The notes under the pieces are model-generated. The model was not told the origin of the DNA. It saw nothing but the letters and a program-made list of their open reading frames with translations, and searched no databases. A program made the position numbers and the translations under genes. Of a DNA stretch of 64,000 nucleotides, positions 57,466 to 64,000 are shown piece by piece. Origin of the DNA: Enterococcus canintestini (lineage in GTDB: Bacteria; Bacillota; Bacilli; Lactobacillales; Enterococcaceae); NCBI RefSeq assembly GCF_001885735.1, contig NZ_JXKG01000014.1, forward strand, positions 1 to 64,000. The letters run 5' to 3'. The number at the start of each line of letters is the position of its first letter. Positions within the stretch are counted from its first letter, which is position 1.

Positions 57466-57491
57466 AAAAAAATCCTCCTTTAGAACCGTCA

Positions 57492-57530
57492 CGAAAAAAG
57501 CAGACAGCAGGCAAAACACCGCCGACTTTT
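57492..57530 (-). terminator. Intrinsic terminator (expression platform) of the thiT riboswitch
   Basis: On the minus strand AGTCGGCGG, a seven-base loop and CCTGCTGTCT form an imperfect GC-rich stem followed by T6. It lies between the aptamer and the thiT ribosome binding site, as expected for TPP-dependent attenuation. Confidence 0.7.
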
Positions 57531-57566
57531 ATAACAGGACAAAGGAGAAGTATCACTTCAGACTTG

Positions 57567-57652
57567 TCACAATTCCTACGCTCGAATGATCGATACAGGT
57601 ACGAAGGGTTTAGTAGTCTACAATCTCAGCCAAAACGGCTCCCCTTTGTGAA
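57567..57652 (-). promoter_or_regulatory. TPP (THI-box) riboswitch aptamer
   Basis: On the minus strand the order is GGGGAGCC, GGCTGAGA, AAACCCTT, GTACCTG, ATCGATCATTCGAGCG and TAGGAA, closed by CACAA / TTGTG. This is the THI-box consensus with its GCUGAGA core and ACCUG element. It lies about 100 bases upstream of thiT, so TPP made by ThiN should switch the importer off. Confidence 0.95.
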
Positions 57653-57769
57653 CGAGTTCTATTTTATTTTTTTAACGGCCTTAGCATAACATATTTTTTA
57701 TTATTTGTGGAACTTTTAAGATTGAATTTTTCCTTTTTAAGTGAGATTTCTGCTTAATTCACTAACTTT

Positions 57770-58588
57770 TTAACGAGAATAATATTCCCCACTACTTGGA
57801 ACAACGACAATTTCTTTTTCCTGTCCATTTACTGGTTTATCCACAGTAAAAACGAAGACTTTTTCATTATTCACAGTTTCTGTGCGCCCTGTTAATTCCG
57901 CTGCTAATAAATTGTAAGATTTTTCCACAGCCGCTTGAGCAGTTGCAAGGGTTGTGACGGGTACTGTGAATAACTTGGTACTCGCTAAACCATAAGGCGT
58001 CATCCGTTGCCCAAATTTACTGGCATCTTGTAATACAGCTGCCGTTTTTTTTGCATCATACTGTACCGTCGCGGATACAAAAGGTACTTGTGCCGCCTTT
58101 AGATCTACCTCCCATACACCTTTTTTAACTTGGCGCATCGTCAAAAAGGCCCGTTCATACGTCGTCCAGTTGCGCCCACTTAATTTCACCGTTTGTAAAT
58201 CGATCTGTTCAAACTTCCCATTCCCAATAATTCCAGTACCTTCTGCATCTGCTAATAATACATTATTTTGTGTTGGCGCAGTTGGATTGAGGGCGTCTTT
58301 TATTTGCAGTAAATTAAAGTTCATTTGAAAATCAACTTCTTTATTATCCGCTGTTTTCGCTTTACCGGAAAAAACTTTGTGACTTAAATTATCCGCTGAA
58401 AACTTAAGCGGATTTTCAGATGTCACCGTAGTAGTCTCTGTTTTAGCTTGCTCACTAGTCCCATTTTTTTCTTTTGCCTGCTCTTTTGCAATACTAGTAA
58501 TGGTTTCTTTTGCTTCATCAACTTTTTGACAACCCGTCATACCGATTACTAAAAACAATAAACCAAGTAATTTTATGTATTTATTCAT
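57770..58588 (-). CDS. Lipoprotein of unknown function
   Basis: 272-residue exported lipoprotein. It has a lipobox IGMTGC at residues 15-20 with a hydrophobic signal region (YIKLLGLLFLV). A Glu/Lys/Thr-rich spacer follows (about 21-60), then a beta-rich domain with no motif that I recognise (VFSGKAKTADNKEVDFQMNF, LSGRNWTTYERAFLTMRQV, VNGQEKEIVVVPSSGEYYSR). It has no obvious operon partner; the thiT riboswitch region is downstream. I cannot assign a function. Confidence 0.85.
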   Translation of the reverse strand: MNKYIKLLGLLFLVIGMTGCQKVDEAKETITSIAKEQAKEKNGTSEQAKTETTTVTSENPLKFSADNLSHKVFSGKAKTADNKEVDFQMNFNLLQIKDALNPTAPTQNNVLLADAEGTGIIGNGKFEQIDLQTVKLSGRNWTTYERAFLTMRQVKKGVWEVDLKAAQVPFVSATVQYDAKKTAAVLQDASKFGQRMTPYGLASTKLFTVPVTTLATAQAAVEKSYNLLAAELTGRTETVNNEKVFVFTVDKPVNGQEKEIVVVPSSGEYYSR

Positions 58589-58626
58589 AACAATCCTTTA
58601 TCCTTTTTAATTTCATTTTAACATAA

Positions 58627-58790
58627 CTAGAAAAGTAAAATGAACATGATCAGCTCTCGAGCAATAAGACGAAATCGGAATAAATTGTTTCTTTAATTTC
58701 TTACGATTTTGGCTTATTGCCGTAGAGAGCTTGCTTATTTTGCTAGACACATAGAAAAGCAAAATGAACGGGGTTAGCTCTCGAGCAATC
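58627..58790. repeat. Family A palindromic repeat, about 1.4 units
   Basis: One full unit (58627-58747) matches the array at 26041 closely, including GCAATAAGACGAAATCGGAA and CTTATTGCCGTAGAGAGC. A second unit begins at about 58752 and is cut after its left arm. Located in the 387-bp gap between the lipoprotein gene and prs. Confidence 0.85.
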
Positions 58791-58796
58791 TTTACA

Positions 58797-58872
58797 AGAG
58801 GTTGTGACAAAAGCGGCCAGCTTCTTTAGAAATAGGCGGTGTGACAAGACTTTTGTCACTCCAGCTCTTTTT
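58797..58872. repeat. Truncated family B repeat with hairpin
   Basis: Left outer arm GAGGTTGTGACAAAAGCGGCCAG, a shortened core, then GTGACAAGACTTTTGTCAC and AGCTCTTTTTCAC. It looks like a family B element inserted into, or recombined with, the second family A unit, because the family A sequence stops abruptly at the junction. Confidence 0.6.
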
Positions 58873-58896
58873 CACTTTGAAATATACATCCGCCTG

Positions 58897-58973
58897 ATAA
58901 AAAAACTCCTACCTAGCTGGAGCAATTTGTAAAAGCTAACTTTTCAAATTACACCATTTCGGTAGGAGTTTTA
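58897..58973 (-). terminator. Terminator of prs
   Basis: AAACTCCTACC / GGTAGGAGTTT stem with a long loop that can itself fold, followed by T7 on the minus strand. Confidence 0.85.
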
Positions 58974-58975
58974 TT

Positions 58976-59953
58976 TTATTTTGTTGGTTGTTTTGTTTCA
59001 AACAATGGACTTACTGGTTTATTTTCATGAATGCGTTTGATGGCTTCTCCCATTAAAGGTCCAACAGAGATTTCATCAATTTTTGCAATGCGACGATCTG
59101 CCGGCAAGTTAATTGAATCAGTTACGACACAACGTTCAATCGCTGAATCTTGAATCCGTTGCATTGCTGGGCCAGATAAAACTGGATGTGTACAAGAAGC
59201 GTAAACACTTTTCGCACCGGCTTCTTTTAATGCATTTGCAGCTAACGTGATTGTACCCGCTGTATCAATCATGTCATCAATTAAAACGCAAATTTTACCT
59301 TCGACATGTCCAATAATGTTCATAACTTCAGCTACATTGGCTTTTGGACGGCGTTTGTCGATAATAGCGATTGGCGCTTTTAAAAATTCTGCTAATTTAC
59401 GGGCACGAGTTACACCGCCGTGGTCAGGGGAAACGACAACAACATCGTCACCTGAAATTCCTTTTTCTAAGAAATAATTAGCAATTAATGGTGCTCCCAT
59501 CAAATGATCCACTGGAATATCAAAGAATCCTTGAATTTGAGCCGCATGTAAATCAAGGGTTAAGACGCGGTGTGCACCGGCTTTTTGAATCATATTTGCA
59601 ACTAATTTTGCAGTAATTGGTTCTCTTGAGCGTGCCTTTCTATCTTGACGCGCATAACCATAATAAGGCATTACCACGTTAATGGTTTTCGCACTAGCAC
59701 GTTTTAAAGCATCAATCATAATTAATAATTCCATCAAGTTATCATTAACAGGACTTGATGTGGACTGAATGACATAAACGTGTGCACCCCGAATACTTTC
59801 TTCAATGTTGACTTGAATTTCGCCATCACTAAATTGGTTTACTGAGCATTTTCCTAATTCGACACCAACCGCCTCCGCGATTTTTTCCGCCAAAGGACGA
59901 TTTGAATTCAAGGCAAAAATCTTCAATCTTGGATCGAAATAATGATTTGACAT
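58976..59953 (-). CDS. prs: Ribose-phosphate pyrophosphokinase
   Basis: Makes PRPP from ribose-5-phosphate and ATP for nucleotide synthesis. From ATG 59953 it has 325 residues, [20 protein letters not shown]. Motifs are [17 protein letters not shown], the flexible loop [13 protein letters not shown] and the PRPP-binding loop [18 protein letters not shown] five bases upstream selects this start over one eight codons earlier. prs follows glmU as in most Firmicutes, although each has its own terminator here. Confidence 0.97.
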   Translation of the reverse strand: MSNHYFDPRLKIFALNSNRPLAEKIAEAVGVELGKCSVNQFSDGEIQVNIEESIRGAHVYVIQSTSSPVNDNLMELLIMIDALKRASAKTINVVMPYYGYARQDRKARSREPITAKLVANMIQKAGAHRVLTLDLHAAQIQGFFDIPVDHLMGAPLIANYFLEKGISGDDVVVVSPDHGGVTRARKLAEFLKAPIAIIDKRRPKANVAEVMNIIGHVEGKICVLIDDMIDTAGTITLAANALKEAGAKSVYASCTHPVLSGPAMQRIQDSAIERCVVTDSINLPADRRIAKIDEISVGPLMGEAIKRIHENKPVSPLFETKQPTK

Positions 59954-60118
59954 GAGAACCTCCGCTTTCTTCTGCAATTAAAACTACTTTGTCTGGTCTT
60001 CCTAGTAAATAGTAGACATTTTTGCTTAATAAATCAAGTAGGAAAGTGTTTTCAAAGTGAATTCTATGAGAAAACGACTTAGGAAAATCCAATTTCTTAA
60101 GTTAAAAATAAGGCACGA

Positions 60119-60175
60119 TAAAAAATAACCGAACTATACCACTTTTCAATTAAGGATACGGCTCGGTTATTTTCT
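60119..60175 (-). terminator. Terminator of glmU
   Basis: AAATAACCGA / TCGGTTATTT stem with a long AT-rich loop and T6 on the minus strand, about 30 bases after the glmU stop. Confidence 0.85.
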
Positions 60176-60201
60176 TTGAAATTTCCAACTAAAATTGAAA
60201 T

Positions 60202-61575
60202 TTATTTATGATACGGAAGTTTTTTAGCATAATCTTCTTTGTTGACTTGACGCGCACGGGCAATTCCCATTGCATCTTTTGGTACATCTTGATTAATAGT
60301 AGAACCCGCTGCGATAAAGGCACCTTCACCGACGTTTACTGGTGCGACTAAATTAGAAGCCGATCCAATAAAGGCATTGTCGCCGACATTGGTGTGGTGT
60401 TTATTTTTACCATCATAATTGACAAACACTACGCCACAACCGACATTAATTTCTTTACCTAAAGTTGCATCCCCTACATACGTCAAGTGACCAACTTTAG
60501 TTCCTTCACCCACTTGGGCATTTTTGACTTCTACAAAATTACCGATGTGAGCAGTCGCTTTAATCTCAGCTTTTGGACGTAGATGGGCAAATGGGCCAAT
60601 ATCAACATTATCGTGTACCAAACTTTCTTCAATGCAAGATGATTTTACAATAACGTGATCTCCAATCGTACTATCAACAATTTCAGAGCCTGAAGTAATG
60701 ACACATTCGCTGCCAATAACCGTTTTTCCTTTTAAATAGACGCCCGGTTCGATTACGGTTTCTGCGCCGATTTCAACGCCAGCATCAATATAAGTTGCTT
60801 CAGGATTAATAAAGCTTACTCCGTTAACCATATGTTGATGATTGATGCGATTACGCATAATTCGATTCGCCTCAGCTAAAGCCACGCGATCATTTACACC
60901 TAGAGATTCATCGAAATCTTCAGTTTGATAAGCGGCAACAATTTTGCCTTCTGATTTTAAAATTTCAATAATATCAGTTAAATAATATTCCCCTTGTGCA
61001 TTATCTGTATTTAATTTTCCTAATGCGTCAAAAAGCAATTCATTATCAAAACAATATGTGCCGGTATTAATTTCTTTTACCCGTGCTTCTTCTAAAGAGG
61101 CATCTTTTTGTTCAACAATTTTTTCCACAATTCCCACATGGTCGCGGATAATGCGACCGTAGCCGGTTGGATTCGGTGCTTGTGCTGTTAAAATCGTAGC
61201 ACTAGCGTTTTTACCTTGATGGTATTCAAATAAATTATTCAATGTTTCCGCTGTTAAAAGAGGTGTATCCCCACTAATAACAAGGGTCGTTCCCTTTTTG
61301 CCTTCTAAAAATCGGGCTGCTTGCATGACGGCATGGCCTGTACCAAGCTGTTCTGCTTGTAATGCATATTCGCTCCGATCACCTAATTGGTCTTTTACCA
61401 TCTCTGCGCCATGGCCGACAATTGTAATGATTTCTTGTGGATGAGTTTCTTCTACCCGATTCATAATATGTTCTACCATCGGTTTTCCACAGACTGGGTG
61501 TAAAACTTTATATAGTTTTGATTTCATACGTGTGCCTTTACCGGCCGCTAAAATAATTCCGTAACGCGCTGTCAT
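60202..61575 (-). CDS. glmU: Bifunctional GlmU (GlcN-1-P acetyltransferase / GlcNAc-1-P uridyltransferase)
   Basis: Makes UDP-GlcNAc, the first wall precursor. The 457-residue protein has a pyrophosphorylase domain (about 1-230; [35 protein letters not shown]) and a C-terminal left-handed beta-helix acetyltransferase (about 250-440) with hexapeptide repeats, including [16 protein letters not shown] and [19 protein letters not shown]. Length normal. Monocistronic by terminators. Confidence 0.97.
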   Translation of the reverse strand: MTARYGIILAAGKGTRMKSKLYKVLHPVCGKPMVEHIMNRVEETHPQEIITIVGHGAEMVKDQLGDRSEYALQAEQLGTGHAVMQAARFLEGKKGTTLVISGDTPLLTAETLNNLFEYHQGKNASATILTAQAPNPTGYGRIIRDHVGIVEKIVEQKDASLEEARVKEINTGTYCFDNELLFDALGKLNTDNAQGEYYLTDIIEILKSEGKIVAAYQTEDFDESLGVNDRVALAEANRIMRNRINHQHMVNGVSFINPEATYIDAGVEIGAETVIEPGVYLKGKTVIGSECVITSGSEIVDSTIGDHVIVKSSCIEESLVHDNVDIGPFAHLRPKAEIKATAHIGNFVEVKNAQVGEGTKVGHLTYVGDATLGKEINVGCGVVFVNYDGKNKHHTNVGDNAFIGSASNLVAPVNVGEGAFIAAGSTINQDVPKDAMGIARARQVNKEDYAKKLPYHK

Positions 61576-61946
61576 GTATTTCCCTCATTTCAAGTTTTTC
61601 GCTTCCGTTTTAGTTTATCCCAATCACCAGCTCATTTCAAGTAAATCAAGGAAAACCCATGTAGACCAATTTATACAACGCCTTATTCCCCCTGCCTTTA
61701 ACAGCAGACTTATTTTTTATTAAGAGAAAAATTTTAAATTTTGCCCAAAATAGCTTTTTAACGCCTTTACTCTTTTCCCCATTTTCCACAAAAATTTTCG
61801 CAAAGAAAATTCCCGTAAAAAAGTTATCCACTGTGGAAAAGCTGCAAAATGCCTTCAACCTTTAGTATTAAGACAGAATTAGTCGAAATTGTTCTGCAAA
61901 TTTCATCTAATTTCGACTTATTTAGACTCAGATAATCCCTGCTAGC
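61576..61946. other. Gene-free gap with clustered DnaA-box-like motifs
   Basis: Holds the glmU promoter region and a decayed palindromic repeat (about 61863-61935, TAAGACAGAATTAGTCGAAAT / ATCTAATTTCGACTTATTTAG). Three matches or near matches to a DnaA box lie within 60 bp: TTTTCCACA at 61782-61790, TTATCCACT at 61824-61832 and TGTGGAAAA at 61832-61840. A 70-codon ORF on the minus strand has no coding features. Confidence 0.45.
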
Positions 61947-61983
61947 TAAAAAAGCCCTGCTCGCCACAAGACGAGTAGGACTT
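61947..61983 (-). terminator. Terminator of the SIS-protein gene pair
   Basis: AAGTCCTACTCGTC pairs with GGCGAGCAGGGCTT (one mismatch, some G-U) around a short loop, followed by T6 on the minus strand, just after the stop of the downstream SIS gene. Confidence 0.88.
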
Positions 61984-61990
61984 AAAAATT

Positions 61991-62995
61991 TTAATAGTCA
62001 AATTGACGATAGTAGCGACGAATTTCTAGTGGATGACAATTTAATTTTTCCACATGTGCATCAATTCGTTGTGTTACACAATGCATCAACAAGAATGATA
62101 ATACGCGTCCACGGTATTTTTCACTAATTCCTTCAACCGCGTAGTCTTTTGAATCAATAAATGTATAGTTGCCACAAATACGTGGTAATAAGTTTTTCAC
62201 CCGTTCTGCTAATGGACGTTGTTCGTCTTCCCCTAAGAAAAGTGTCACGGGTGTCGTTTCGTCGACAATTTCTAAAGTACCGTGTAAGAATTCTGCTGCG
62301 TGAATTGATTTTGAACGCAACCAGCTTTGTTCTTCCCAATAACACATGGCATAAGAGTACACAGCACCCCATTGATTGCCGGCACCAATAAAGTAATGCA
62401 TTGCATCATGACGGTGTTTTTCCGCAAATGCTAAACCAAATGCATCGGCTTGTTTTTCTGCTTCCACTAAGCCCTTAGCTAAATGGGCATCTAGTTCTTG
62501 ATAGTAATCTTCGTAATCGTCAAATTCACCATTATTTTTCATCAAGCGATCTGCTACCATAAAGAATTTAATTTGTTCTGTTCCTGGAGCTGGATAAGTG
62601 ATGACATGATCACATTTTTCTGCTAACGGGCTATGTTCAGTGTCAATAAAACCGATTAAAGTTGCCCCTACTGTTTTAATTTCATCCACCGCTTTAACTA
62701 CTTCTTGTGTTGTCCCAGTCACAGAAGATAAAATGACAATTGAATCTTTGGTTAAGCGTTTGTTGCCAGTTGTATAGTATTCTGCTGCATGTTGCACATA
62801 AGCAGGCAAATTACTTTTACCATTGATATAAGTTACAGCTTGCATTGCAGACGCATAAGTTCCGCCAATTCCTAAATAATAAATATTGTCAAAACCTTTT
62901 TCCCATACACTGTCGATAATTTTTTCTACTTCTGGGCGTAAGTCTAATGCACCTTGAATGTCATCAATTTGTTTTTGTTCGTTGAATTTTAACAT
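61991..62995 (-). CDS. SIS-domain sugar-amine phosphate deglycase/isomerase, FrlB/GfrF-like
   Basis: 334-residue protein with two SIS domains: YYLGIGGTYASAMQAVTYI and VILSSVTGTTQEVVKAV in the first, and EFLHGTLEIVDETTPVTLFL with the end pattern LEIRRYYRQFDY. The HGxLEIV and ERR/EIRR-type end recall FrlB, the fructoselysine-6-phosphate deglycase, and the GfrE/GfrF pair of enterococcal glucoselysine/fructoselysine use. It lies 23 bp after a related SIS gene. Substrate is an inference; other Amadori-type or aminosugar phosphates are possible. Confidence 0.8.
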   Translation of the reverse strand: MLKFNEQKQIDDIQGALDLRPEVEKIIDSVWEKGFDNIYYLGIGGTYASAMQAVTYINGKSNLPAYVQHAAEYYTTGNKRLTKDSIVILSSVTGTTQEVVKAVDEIKTVGATLIGFIDTEHSPLAEKCDHVITYPAPGTEQIKFFMVADRLMKNNGEFDDYEDYYQELDAHLAKGLVEAEKQADAFGLAFAEKHRHDAMHYFIGAGNQWGAVYSYAMCYWEEQSWLRSKSIHAAEFLHGTLEIVDETTPVTLFLGEDEQRPLAERVKNLLPRICGNYTFIDSKDYAVEGISEKYRGRVLSFLLMHCVTQRIDAHVEKLNCHPLEIRRYYRQFDY

Positions 62996-63018
62996 TTTTC
63001 CACCTCTATTATTTACTT

Positions 63019-64000
63019 TTACACTTTACTTTTTAGTACTTGATCAAAATCATCAAAAATCCGCTGGCTTAAATCAATTCCTTTAGCTGTCGCAATCTTA
63101 TAAGCTAAAATTTGAAATGGAATGACTAAGATTAAAGCTGTTACCAATTCATCACAATCTATAGCCAGACCTAACTCTGTTTCATCTTTTGCCTTAGCGG
63201 TCGTAACCGTCAGGCTTTGACCTACATAAGCACGCATATAATTTTTTAATGCTTGTGAGCGCGCTTCGTTGCTACTGTTTGTTTCAATAAAGAATAAAGT
63301 GTGCTCACTATTAGCTTCTAAATAAGGACCGTGCATGTAAGCTTCTAGTTCAAAACCTTGCGAAGGTTTGCGGACCGTTTCAGTAAATTTTGTTTCAAAT
63401 TCCTTTGCAGTTCCCCAGTTTGGACCATAGCCAATGGCGATAAAGCGAGTTCCGAGTTTAAAAACCGCTTCGTGAACTTTAAAGAAATTGTTCGTTTTTT
63501 CAATCGTCTCAGGAATGGCTGTAATCACTTTTTTAAGCTGGTCTTGGTAATAATCCAACTGCGCTTGCGTTAGAGTTTGTTTATTGTGACCAATCGTTAA
63601 CCCTAGTAAAAATAGTTGCAGTACAGTGGCGACGTACCCTTTTGTCACAAAACCAACTTTTTCAATTCCCATTTCAAGATCGATTACTTCATCTACCACC
63701 GTTGCAATCGGGCTAGTAACATCACTAGTTAAAGCTAATGTAAAGAGCCCTTCTTTTTTAAGTTTTGCTACAGCGTCAATTGTAGATGCACTCTTGCCAC
63801 TTTGAGAAACTGCTAAAACAGCATCCACGCTATTTGAAATGCGACCATAGTGGTTGAAGTTATATGGTTCTTCAATCGTAATTGCGATATCGGCAAATTT
63901 TTCTAAAGTAACTTTAGCTGCTAAACAGGCGTTGTAAGAAGAACCTGTAGCCAAAATTAACAGATTGTCGATTTTTTCAAAGCCTGAAACTCTTTTTAAA
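63019..64000 (-). CDS. SIS-domain sugar-phosphate enzyme, GfrE/GlmS-like, 5' end missing
   Basis: Partial gene. The reading frame stays open to the window edge (LKRVSGFEKIDNLLILATGS precedes the later residues), so at least 15 more codons than any internal start are coding and the true start is outside. It has two SIS domains: ATGSSYNACLAAKVTLEK with AVSQSGKSASTIDAVAKLKK, and GYGPNWGTAKEFETKFTETV with ELEAYMHGPYLEA. It resembles the isomerase half of GlmS and the GfrE/AgaS-type enzymes. Upstream PTS genes would be expected if this is a gfr-like operon; they cannot be seen. Confidence 0.82.
   Translation of the reverse strand, partial: LKRVSGFEKIDNLLILATGSSYNACLAAKVTLEKFADIAITIEEPYNFNHYGRISNSVDAVLAVSQSGKSASTIDAVAKLKKEGLFTLALTSDVTSPIATVVDEVIDLEMGIEKVGFVTKGYVATVLQLFLLGLTIGHNKQTLTQAQLDYYQDQLKKVITAIPETIEKTNNFFKVHEAVFKLGTRFIAIGYGPNWGTAKEFETKFTETVRKPSQGFELEAYMHGPYLEANSEHTLFFIETNSSNEARSQALKNYMRAYVGQSLTVTTAKAKDETELGLAIDCDELVTALILVIPFQILAYKIATAKGIDLSQRIFDDFDQVLKSKV

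Noticed and set aside
61646-61858. 70-codon ORF between glmU and the SIS genes
   Set aside because: Phe/Lys-rich composition typical of AT-rich noncoding DNA, no convincing ribosome binding site, and it overlaps the DnaA-box-like cluster.

Overview
The window looks like a chromosomal segment of a low-GC Gram-positive coccus of the order Lactobacillales. Enterococcus or a close relative (Vagococcus, Tetragenococcus, Melissococcus) fits best. This rests on gene order (pth-mfd-murJ-like-rqcP-divIC-S1 protein-tilS-hpt-ftsH ... hslO-dusB-lysS, with rRNA-type promoters after lysS), a SagA-like NlpC/P60 secreted protein, an L,D-transpeptidase, an enterococcal-style class C sortase pilus locus, and AT-rich intergenic DNA with strong AAGGAGG ribosome binding sites. 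The species call is an inference. Most genes lie on the minus strand, so operons read from high to low coordinates.

Region by region. 1-425: three tandem sigma-A promoters, each with a 17-bp spacer, point left out of the window, probably into an rRNA operon. 426-16640: a conserved housekeeping block for translation, tRNA modification, proteostasis, purine salvage, division and transcription-coupled repair. 17040-19691 (plus strand): L-lactate dehydrogenase and an L,D-transpeptidase. 19813-25830: DUF1275 membrane protein, YebC, VanZ-family protein, PepF, QueT behind a preQ1-II riboswitch, and an SDR dehydrogenase coupled to a DUF2829 (Tad2-like) protein. 26041-26610: a tandem array of about 121-bp palindromic repeats. 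26661-29817: SagA-like hydrolase and MreCD. 30069-32318: thiN, rpe, rsgA. 32563-40924: a pilus locus of large tip adhesin, backbone pilin, class C sortase and minor pilin. 41956-52824: prkC, stp, rsmB, fmt, def, priA, rpoZ, gmk, an unknown small gene, yicC and a PC4-family gene. 52912-58588: patatin-like protein, class A sortase, an unknown plus-strand gene, ThiT behind a TPP riboswitch, and a lipoprotein. 58976-64000: prs, glmU and two adjacent SIS-domain sugar-phosphate enzymes, the second cut by the window edge.

The most notable accessory content is the pilus locus. It sits between prkC and rsgA, which are neighbours in the usual Firmicutes priA-def-fmt-rsmB-stp-prkC-rsgA-rpe-thiN order, and a 1-kb AT-rich gap separates it from prkC. 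Its sortase gene is broken by one extra base in a run of nine G residues. Removing one G restores the catalytic His region in frame with the catalytic Cys, so this is either a phase-variable ON/OFF switch, a real mutation, or a sequencing error. The tip protein ends in a non-canonical MPKAGG sorting signal. No pilus regulator gene lies next to the locus.

The pathways link up in places. ThiT imports thiamine and ThiN converts it to TPP, which the riboswitch senses. GlmU makes UDP-GlcNAc for the wall, which is then handled by the flippase-like protein, the L,D-transpeptidase, the SagA-like hydrolase, PrkC/Stp signalling and the two sortases. Two families of imperfect palindromic intergenic repeats recur across the window, often beside terminators.
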